Source of the DNA: Pseudacidovorax sp. RU35E
GTDB lineage: Bacteria; Pseudomonadota; Gammaproteobacteria; Burkholderiales; Burkholderiaceae_C
DNA length: 64,000 bases
Assembly: GCF_900156165.1 (NCBI RefSeq)
Contig: NZ_FTMY01000005.1
Coordinates: 344,713 to 408,712 of the forward strand
Direction: 5' to 3'
Shown here piece after piece: positions 25,830 to 31,835 of this stretch. The notes beneath the pieces were generated by a model. The model ran no database searches, was not told the DNA's origin, and was given only the letters and a program-made list of their open reading frames with translations. Each line of letters begins with the position of its first letter. The first letter of the stretch is position 1. The position numbers were made by a program, and so were the translations under genes.

Positions 25830-25955
25830 GACCACCCCGGCAAGCGCAGCGAGCCGCCGCGGGAGCACCCGCGGAACCGGCTTTGCCGGGCCGCTGGGTG
25901 CGCCCCCTTGAGGGGGGAAGCGGCTACACGAAGTGAGCAAGCAACGGGGGTGGTC
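25830..25955 (-). repeat. Dispersed 3'-UTR hairpin element, copy B
   Basis: This is the most complete copy. On the minus strand it starts 3 nt after the TAA of the solute-binding-protein gene and is bounded by terminal inverted repeats GACCACCCC (25830-25838) and GGGGTGGTC (25947-25955). It contains CCCCC/GGGGG around 25903-25917 and the compound hairpin at 25901-25865, with GCACCC/GGGTGC outside, GCGG/CCGC, CCGGC/GCCGG, an AAA loop, and the conserved bulge and C/TT internal loop. The remainder of the 254-nt spacer shows no gene. Confidence 0.87.
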
Positions 25956-25958
25956 CCT

Positions 25959-27239
25959 TTATGCGGCCACGAATTCGTTCCATTTACGGACCATGTACTC
26001 GTTCTCGTCCATCACCGCGTTCCAGCACGCGATCCCGCCCATGCGCTGCTCGTAGCTGCCGCCATCGCGCACGCTGCCGGCCTTGGCGATCACCACGCCC
26101 TGCGGGCTCTTGATGTCCTGCGTGGCCGGCTTGCCTTCCATCCAGTAGGCCCACTCGTAGGGCTCCATCTTGGCCTTGGCCGTCTCCAGCACGGCGCTGT
26201 AGTAGCCCTGGCGGTTGAGGTACGCACCGGCCCAGCCGTCGAGGAACCAGTTGATGAACTCGTAGGCGGCGTCGAGCTTCTTGCCCGACAGCGTGGCCGG
26301 CAGGCCGAAGCCCGAGGCCCAGGCGCGGTAGCCTTCCTTGAGCGGCTGGAACACGCAGTCGATGCCCTTGCTGCGCACGGCCGTCACGGCGGGGCTCCAC
26401 ATCGACTGGATCACCACCTCGCCCGAGGCCATCAGGTTGACCGACTCGTTGAAGTCCTTCCACAGCGCGCGGAACTGGCCGGCCTTCTTGGCCTCGATGA
26501 GCGTCTTGATCGTCAGGTCGATCTCGGCCTTGCTCATGTTGCCCTTGTCCTTGTACTTGTGGATGCCCTTGGCCTCCACCACCATCGCCGCATCCATGAT
26601 GCCGATGGAGGGGATGTTCAGGATCGCGGCCTTGCCCTTGAACTCGGGGTTGAGCAGCTCGGCCCAGCTCCCGATGGGCCGCTTGATCAGGTCGGGGCGG
26701 ATGCCCAGCGTGTCGGCGTTGTAGGTGGTGGGGATCAGCGTCATCCACTGTGTGGGCGCCTTGGCGAAAACCTTGCTCTTCTCGCCTTCGAGGAAGATCA
26801 CCTTCTTGGGCGCCGTGCCCTGGTCGCCCACGGCCTTGCCGGCCACCTCGCCCTTGGTGAAGAGCGAGGTGATCTTGTCGGCGTTCTTCACCCGCTTGAC
26901 GTCGATGCCCTTCAGGTTGCCGGTGGGCACGATCTTCTTGAGCGAGAAGAACTCGGTGTCGATCAGGTCGAAGCTGTTGGGGGCGGTGACGGCGCGCTTG
27001 GTCACGTCGTCGGTGGTCACGGCCACGTACTGGATCTCGATGCCAGTGTCGGCCTTGAACTTCTCGGCGATGGCCTTGTCCTGGTTCACCGCGGTGCCCA
27101 GGTAGCGCAGCACCATCTTCTCCTGCGCATGGACGAAGGGCGCCGCGCCCGTGGCCAGGATGCCGGCCATGCCGGCGCCGCCTTGCAGCAGGCTGCGGCG
27201 CGAAAGGCCGGGGGTGCGGGGATCGAGCGTGTCGGACAT
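25959..27239 (-). CDS. ABC transporter periplasmic solute-binding protein, PotD/opine type
   Basis: A 426-residue extracellular solute-binding protein. The N terminus SRRSLLQGGAGMAGILATGA resembles a Tat signal and ends near FVHAQ. The fold is the family 1/PotD type, with NSFDLIDTEFFSLKKIVPTG, SWAELLNPEFKGKAAILNIP and GFGLPATLSGKKLDAAYEFI. It lies between the ATPase gene and the permease genes. The length, well above that of PotD (about 350), is closer to binding proteins for opines, betaines or other modified amino acids, so polyamine is not assured as the ligand. Confidence 0.88.
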   Translation of the reverse strand: MSDTLDPRTPGLSRRSLLQGGAGMAGILATGAAPFVHAQEKMVLRYLGTAVNQDKAIAEKFKADTGIEIQYVAVTTDDVTKRAVTAPNSFDLIDTEFFSLKKIVPTGNLKGIDVKRVKNADKITSLFTKGEVAGKAVGDQGTAPKKVIFLEGEKSKVFAKAPTQWMTLIPTTYNADTLGIRPDLIKRPIGSWAELLNPEFKGKAAILNIPSIGIMDAAMVVEAKGIHKYKDKGNMSKAEIDLTIKTLIEAKKAGQFRALWKDFNESVNLMASGEVVIQSMWSPAVTAVRSKGIDCVFQPLKEGYRAWASGFGLPATLSGKKLDAAYEFINWFLDGWAGAYLNRQGYYSAVLETAKAKMEPYEWAYWMEGKPATQDIKSPQGVVIAKAGSVRDGGSYEQRMGGIACWNAVMDENEYMVRKWNEFVAA

Positions 27240-27313
27240 CGAGGACTCCTTCTTGGGGGATGAGGAAGCGCGAGCGCGGTTGGAAAAAAAGGAAAGGGCT
27301 GGGGCGTGAGGTT

Positions 27314-28345
27314 TCAGGCCGGCAGTGCATGCGCCTGGTGAGGCGCCCAGAACAGGTGCACGTCTTCGCCCAAGGCATAGGGCCGTTCGGCGAAGCGGGC
27401 TTCGGGCAGCATCACCGACACGCCGTTTGCACCAGCCGCGTCCTGCGCCTGCAGGCCGAGCAGCACGTAGGTGCCCTGGTACTCGACGTCGGTGACGGTG
27501 GCGCCCAGGCCGGGCGCGGCGGTGGCGGGCGCCTCGGCCGCGGCAGGCTGGATCTGCAGGTGGTCGTTGCGCACCGCCACCTTGCCGGCGCCGGTCTGGA
27601 TCACGTTGTGGCCGCCCATGAAGCGCGCCACGAACTCCGTGGCCGGCGCGTTGTAGACCGCATGTGGCGAGCCGACCTGCTCGATGCGGCCCTGGTTCAT
27701 CACCACCATGGTGTCGGCCAGCGCCATCGCCTCTTCCTGGGAATGCGTGACGTGGATGAAGGTCAGGCCCAGCTCCTTCTGCCAGCGGCGCAGCTCGGCG
27801 CGCATCTGCACGCGCAGGAAAGGGTCGAGGGCGGAGAGCGGCTCGTCCAGCAGCAGCACACGTGGCTGGGTGATGAGCGCGCGGGCCAGCGCCACGCGCT
27901 GCTGCTGGCCGCCCGAGAGTTCACCCGGCTTGCGCTGCGCCAGGTGGCCGAGCGAGACGCGCTCCAGCAGGTCCTGCGCGCGGGCCTGGCGCTCGGCCCT
28001 GACCACGCCTTTCATCTTGAGGCTGAAGGCCACGTTGTCCAGCGCCGACAGGTGCGGGAAGAGCGCGAAGCTCTGGAACATCATGGCCGTGCCGCGCGCG
28101 GCGGCGGGCAGGTCGGTGATGTTGCGGTTCTCCAGCAGGATGTCGCCGCCGGTCACCGATTCGTGGCCGGCGATCATGCGCAGCGTGGTGCTCTTGCCGC
28201 AGCCCGAAGGCCCGAGCAGGCAGCAGTAGCTGCCGCTGGCGATGCGCAGGTCGATGGCGTCCACGGCCGGCGCGCCCTGCGCATAGCGCTTGGTCAGCGC
28301 GACGAGCTCAATGGCGGCGGGCGATGGCGTGGCGATGGCGTCCAT
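27314..28345 (-). CDS. ABC transporter ATP-binding protein, PotA type
   Basis: A 343-residue ATPase with Walker A GPSGCGKSTT, Q-loop MMFQSFALFPHL, signature LSGGQQQRVALARAL, Walker B VLLLDEPLSALD and the switch histidine in THSQEEA. A C-terminal TOBE-like domain follows (ATVTDVEYQGTYVLLGLQAQ). It is the first gene of the transporter block and is preceded by a near-perfect 12-bp inverted repeat that may be the GntR operator. Confidence 0.92.
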   Translation of the reverse strand: MDAIATPSPAAIELVALTKRYAQGAPAVDAIDLRIASGSYCCLLGPSGCGKSTTLRMIAGHESVTGGDILLENRNITDLPAAARGTAMMFQSFALFPHLSALDNVAFSLKMKGVVRAERQARAQDLLERVSLGHLAQRKPGELSGGQQQRVALARALITQPRVLLLDEPLSALDPFLRVQMRAELRRWQKELGLTFIHVTHSQEEAMALADTMVVMNQGRIEQVGSPHAVYNAPATEFVARFMGGHNVIQTGAGKVAVRNDHLQIQPAAAEAPATAAPGLGATVTDVEYQGTYVLLGLQAQDAAGANGVSVMLPEARFAERPYALGEDVHLFWAPHQAHALPA

Positions 28346-28387
28346 GCCGCAGACCTACGCAAGGCGTGTGCCAGCGTGCGCTCATTG

Positions 28388-28422
28388 TTTGCACGCAATC
28401 GCCGCCGGAAATTGCGTACAAA
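28388..28422. promoter_or_regulatory. Inverted repeat, candidate GntR operator for the ABC operon
   Basis: TTTGCACGCAAT and ATTGCGTACAAA are 12-bp arms with a single mismatch, separated by 11 bases. The site lies 43 nt upstream of the ATPase start. TTGTACGC-type half sites are consistent with operators of FadR-type GntR proteins. The assignment to the operon-encoded GntR protein is inference. Confidence 0.55.
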
Positions 28423-28452
28423 AAGCACCGCTGCAGTGCGCGGCGGGCCGGT

Positions 28453-29064
28453 TCAGCGCCGAAGCGGTGCCAGCGGCTGCGCGTCGGCCGCGTCGCCGTC
28501 GATCAGGAAGTGCCCGCCCGCCACATGGTGCAGGGTGCGCAGCGTGTCCTGCCCTTCGAAGTGCCAGCGACCTTCCGAAAAGACGCGGGCATCGGCCTGG
28601 GCCGCCACCACCTCGCCCAGAAACAGGTCGTACCGCTGCTGGATCGGCGGCTCGGGCAGCAGCCTGCATTCCAGCCAGGCGGCGCAGCCTTCCAGCAGGG
28701 GCGCGCCCGTGGCGCTGCCCGCGAAGGTGGTGAGGCCATAGGCCTCGAACTTGTCGACGCCGCCCAGTGCGTCGGTAGCGCGGCCCGAGACGCTGCCCAG
28801 CGCGTTGCACAGGTCCAGCTGCGCCCGCACCGGCACCTGCAGCACGAACTCGCCGCTGGCCTTCAGCAGCTCGCGGGTGTAGGTGCTCTTGTCCAGCACC
28901 ACCGCCACCTTGGGCGGATCGAAGTCCAGCGGCATCGCCCAGGCGGCCGCCATGATGTTGCGGCGGCCGCCCGCCGCCGCGCTCACCAGCACGGTGGGGC
29001 CGTGGTTGAGCAGGCGGTAGGCCTTGGCCAGGTCGACGGGGCGGCGGTGGTGGGCGGTGCTCAT
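28453..29064 (-). CDS. Flavin reductase-family FMN-binding protein
   Basis: A 203-residue split-barrel flavoprotein (LNHGPTVLVSAAAGGRRNIM, AWAMPLDFDPPKVAVVLDKS, SGEFVLQVPV). Related proteins supply reduced flavin to two-component oxygenases or bind FMN themselves. The ATG at 29064 (MSTAHHRRP) is used because the longer frame overlaps the DadA-like gene. It is 47 nt downstream of that oxidase on the same strand and 107 nt upstream of the transporter ATPase, suggesting joint use in amine or amino-acid catabolism. Confidence 0.82.
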   Translation of the reverse strand: MSTAHHRRPVDLAKAYRLLNHGPTVLVSAAAGGRRNIMAAAWAMPLDFDPPKVAVVLDKSTYTRELLKASGEFVLQVPVRAQLDLCNALGSVSGRATDALGGVDKFEAYGLTTFAGSATGAPLLEGCAAWLECRLLPEPPIQQRYDLFLGEVVAAQADARVFSEGRWHFEGQDTLRTLHHVAGGHFLIDGDAADAQPLAPLRR

Positions 29065-29111
29065 GCCGCCGACGATAGCGCGCCGGTGCGCCTGTAGGCC
29101 CGTCTGCCGGA

Positions 29112-30422
29112 TCAGGCGGTGCCGGCGAGCGGCCGAAGCGCACCCGCACGCCGGGTGTCGGCGGTGAACGCGAAATCCACCTCCGGCGCCAGCCCGCTCA
29201 CGATGCGCGCGATGGACTGGCCCGAGCCACACGCGTGCGTCCACCCCAGCGTGCCATGGCCGGTGTTGAGGAACAGCCGGCCCACGCGGCTGGCGCCGAT
29301 GATCGGCACGTTGCTCGGCGTGGCGGGGCGCAGGCCGCTCCAGAACTGGGCGCGCGCCGTGTCTCCCGCACCAGGGAAGAGCTGCTCCACGCGCCGCACG
29401 ATGGCTTCGCAGCGCACGGTGCTCAGGTCGCGGTCGTAGCCGTTGAGTTCGGCCGTGCCGGCGATGCGCAGACGGTCGCCCTGCGGGCCGGTCAGGCGCG
29501 AGAACACCAGCTTGAATTCGTCGTCCGTCAGCGAGACTTGGTGCGCCCGGCTGGCGTCCTTGACCGGCATGGTCACGGAATAGCCCTTGGCCGGGTAGAT
29601 CGGCAGCCGGATGCCCAGCGGCGCCGCCAGCAGCGGGCTGAACGAGCCCATCGCCAGCACGTACGCGTCGGCGCGCAGGTGCTGGTAGCGGCCTTCGGCA
29701 TCGGTGGCCTCCACATGGTCGATCTCGCCGGCCACCTCGCGCAGCGCGGTGATGGTGTGGCCCATCAGGAAGCGTACGCCGGCGGCCTCGGCGCGCTTGG
29801 CCAGCTCGCGGGTGAAGCGGTTGGCGTCGCCCGACTCGTCCTCGGCGGTGTAGGTGGCGCCGGCCAGCTGCGGGCGGATGTGGGCGAGGGCGGGTTCCAG
29901 GCGCACAGCCTGGTCGGCGTCGATCACCTGCCGCTCGCAGCCCAGCTGGCGCATCTGCTCGGCGGGCGCCAGCGCGGCGTCGAATTCCTTCTGCGAGGTG
30001 TAGAAGTGCAGGATGCCCTGCGTGCGCTGGTCGTAGGCGATGCCGGTGTCGCGGCGCAGCTGCTGCAGCACGTCGCGGCTGTAGGTGCCCAGGCGCACGA
30101 TCTGTTCGATGTTGTGGCGAGTGCGCGCGGGGGTGCATTCGCGCAGGAAAGACAGGCCCCAGAGCCACTGCCGCAGGTCGGGCCGCAGGCGGAAGAGCAG
30201 GGGCGCATCTTCGCGGCCCAGCCATTTCAGCAGCTTGAGCGGCGCGCCGGGGTTGGCCCAGGGCTCGGCATGGCTGACGGAGATCTGCCCGCCATTGGCG
30301 AAGCTGGTCTCGGCGCCGGGCGTGGCCTGGCGGTCGACGACGGTGACGTCGTGGCCGAGCTGGGAGAGGAAGTAGGCGGAGGTGGTGCCGAGCAGGCCGG
30401 CGCCAAGGACGATCACGCGCAT
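29112..30422 (-). CDS. dadA: D-amino-acid dehydrogenase-like FAD oxidoreductase
   Basis: A 436-residue DadA-type flavoprotein that should oxidatively deaminate an amino acid and pass electrons to the quinone pool. The FAD dinucleotide fold is at the very N terminus (VIVLGAGLLGTTSAYFLSQLG, then DRQATPGAETSFANGGQISV). Conserved segments GDANRFTRELAKRAEAAGV, YPAKGYSVTMPV, WSGLRPATPSNVPIIGA and GHGTLGWTHACGSGQ follow. The length matches E. coli DadA (432). A tandem glycine riboswitch lies just upstream, so glycine or a glycine-derived compound is a likely inducer and perhaps a substrate. D-alanine remains possible. Confidence 0.9.
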   Translation of the reverse strand: MRVIVLGAGLLGTTSAYFLSQLGHDVTVVDRQATPGAETSFANGGQISVSHAEPWANPGAPLKLLKWLGREDAPLLFRLRPDLRQWLWGLSFLRECTPARTRHNIEQIVRLGTYSRDVLQQLRRDTGIAYDQRTQGILHFYTSQKEFDAALAPAEQMRQLGCERQVIDADQAVRLEPALAHIRPQLAGATYTAEDESGDANRFTRELAKRAEAAGVRFLMGHTITALREVAGEIDHVEATDAEGRYQHLRADAYVLAMGSFSPLLAAPLGIRLPIYPAKGYSVTMPVKDASRAHQVSLTDDEFKLVFSRLTGPQGDRLRIAGTAELNGYDRDLSTVRCEAIVRRVEQLFPGAGDTARAQFWSGLRPATPSNVPIIGASRVGRLFLNTGHGTLGWTHACGSGQSIARIVSGLAPEVDFAFTADTRRAGALRPLAGTA

Positions 30423-30520
30423 GGAAGAACCCCTTTCAGGTTGCAGCGCATGAACGCGGCAGCGGGGTCCGTCCTTGGGATACAAGGGAGCAACCGCCGC
30501 ATGACGCGTTCAGGTTGCCG
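30423..30520 (-). promoter_or_regulatory. Presumed expression platform of the glycine riboswitch
   Basis: On the minus strand the 10-mer GCAACCTGAA occurs twice, at 30518-30509 and 30444-30435, and its complement GGTTGC lies between them at 30495-30490. GGTTGC can pair with either copy but not both. The second copy sits just before the purine-rich ribosome site GAAAGGGG of dadA, so ligand-dependent switching of ribosome access is plausible. Confidence 0.5.
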
Positions 30521-30728
30521 CTCCCCCTGTCCTTGGTACCTGAGAGTTTCACCCGCAGCGTTCGCGGCGGGTTTGCTCCTTCGGTGCGCCACATGCGTGG
30601 CGTCTCTCCAGACGGCGTGATGGATGTTGCAGTACGGGTCCGTTGCCGGACCGACCTGAGCGTTTATGGGAGTTTGCGCCTTCGGTAGCGCCGCCCGGCT
30701 TGTGCAGATGGGCGGTGCGTTCTCCTGC
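30521..30728 (-). promoter_or_regulatory. Tandem glycine riboswitch
   Basis: Both aptamers are recognisable on the minus strand. The first (about 30727-30635) has CAGGAGAACGC, ACCGAAGGCGCAAAC and GCTCAGGTCGG. The second (about 30610-30522) has CTGGAGAGACGCC, ACCGAAGGAGCAAAC and ACTCTCAGGTACCAAGGACA. These are the conserved core elements of the glycine riboswitch class. The transcript runs into the DadA-like gene. Tandem aptamers usually turn genes for glycine breakdown on when glycine is plentiful. Confidence 0.93.
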
Positions 30729-30815
30729 GGGGCGCGATTCTAGGGGGCCGCTCGCGATCAACCAAGCCCACGCTGCCCGCATCGCCTGACACTGGCGCGG
30801 CCACAAGACTCGAAT

Positions 30816-30938
30816 GGCCGCGGAGCAGGCCATGCCCGGGCACCCCAGGAACTGGCTTCGCCAGGCCTGCGGGTGCGCCCCCCTCCAAGCCGAAGGCGTC
30901 AGAGAGGGGGGAGCCGCGAAGCGGCATGGGGGGTGTTC
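30816..30938 (-). repeat. Dispersed 3'-UTR hairpin element, copy C
   Basis: On the minus strand this copy begins about 5 nt after the TAG of the Xre gene. It contains GCCGC-TTC-GCGGC, a CCCCCCTC/GAGGGGGG hairpin with a subsidiary hairpin in its loop (30911-30878), and the compound hairpin at 30876-30840. The stem sequences differ from the other copies (CAGG/CCTG and CTGGC/GCCAG) but pair equally well. The distal 17 nt (30816-30832) are identical to the tail of copy D. Confidence 0.85.
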
Positions 30939-30942
30939 CGCT

Positions 30943-31674
30943 CTAGCGGCGCAACTGGGTGAACTGGCCGAACTCCCACTCGCGCATCGCCAGCAGCAGC
31001 GTGTAGCCCTCCAGCTCGCCGGCGGGCAGCTTCTGGTCGGTCTGGTGCTGCTGGGCGAAGTCCTGCGCCACGCGCTGCAGCCGCTCCAGGAAGGCCGGCG
31101 CCAGCGCCCGCGAGATGGAGCCGTGCACCAGCAGCAGTCCCTCGGCCGGGCCGTCGAAGCCGCCGGCGTAGTAGTCGAGCACCACCTCCTCGCGGAAGAA
31201 CTGCATCACCGGCCCGTGCGGCCGCCAGCGGAAGGTCTTGGCCACCTTGAGCCGGTAGCGGTTGAGCGGCCGCAGTTCGATGATGCCGATGCGGTCCAAC
31301 TGCGCCAAGTAGCCGATGCATTCGGCCTCGGTGATCCTGTAGGTGCCGACGATCTGCTCCAGCGTCCACTGGCTCAGCACGTTGATGGCCACCAGCAGCA
31401 GCTTGCGGTCGCGCACCACGGCCTGCTCCTGCTCCTGCGTCAGCTCGCGCAGCAGCGGCTGGCTGTCGGCCACGCGCCGCGCCAGGTCGGCGAAGTCGAT
31501 GCGCAGGGCGCGGCAGATGGCGTCGATGCGCGCCAGCGGCATGTCGCCCCGCGCCAGCATGCGCTTGACGCTGGATTCGGCCAGGCCCAGGGCGCGCGCC
31601 AAGTCGGCATAGGTCATGCCTGCGGCCTTGAGTTCGGCCTTGATGGCCCGGACCAGATCGACGGTGGTGCTCAT
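30943..31674 (-). CDS. Xre-type helix-turn-helix regulator
   Basis: A 243-residue protein with an N-terminal Xre/Cro HTH (IKAELKAAGMTYADLARALGLAESSVKRMLARGDMPLARIDAICRAL) and a helical C-terminal region with a winged-helix-like stretch (GTYRITEAECIGYLAQLDRIGIIELRPLNRYRLKV). The remaining part is unrecognised. The start at 31674 (MSTTVDLVRAIKAEL) is chosen because the longer frame adds promoter DNA. A perfect 6-bp inverted repeat at 31677-31697 directly upstream could be its own operator. It is divergent from the LplT-PlsC fusion. Confidence 0.78.
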   Translation of the reverse strand: MSTTVDLVRAIKAELKAAGMTYADLARALGLAESSVKRMLARGDMPLARIDAICRALRIDFADLARRVADSQPLLRELTQEQEQAVVRDRKLLLVAINVLSQWTLEQIVGTYRITEAECIGYLAQLDRIGIIELRPLNRYRLKVAKTFRWRPHGPVMQFFREEVVLDYYAGGFDGPAEGLLLVHGSISRALAPAFLERLQRVAQDFAQQHQTDQKLPAGELEGYTLLLAMREWEFGQFTQLRR

Positions 31675-31676
31675 GC

Positions 31677-31697
31677 CGGTATTGTTGGGCGATACCG
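31677..31697. promoter_or_regulatory. Inverted repeat upstream of the Xre gene
   Basis: CGGTAT and ATACCG are separated by nine bases, directly adjoining the start codon at 31674. An autoregulatory operator is plausible; nothing else supports it. Confidence 0.35.
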
Positions 31698-31835
31698 TAA
31701 GGTGCGGAATCAGGGCGTGTATCGTCTGCCGCTCCCTGGCGGCCACGGCAGCGTGGACAGTGGCGGTCACCCGTCCCGCCTGCTCCGGCACAATGCCCGC
31801 GCGCCGGCGGTCCTTCCTTCCGCAGTGCCATCCGC

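Noticed and set aside
23704..25911. 735-codon plus-strand ORF opposite the ABC transporter genes
   Set aside because: It is rich in His/Gln/Arg with no recognisable domain and is fully antisense to well-supported permease and GntR genes. In DNA this GC-rich such open frames are expected.
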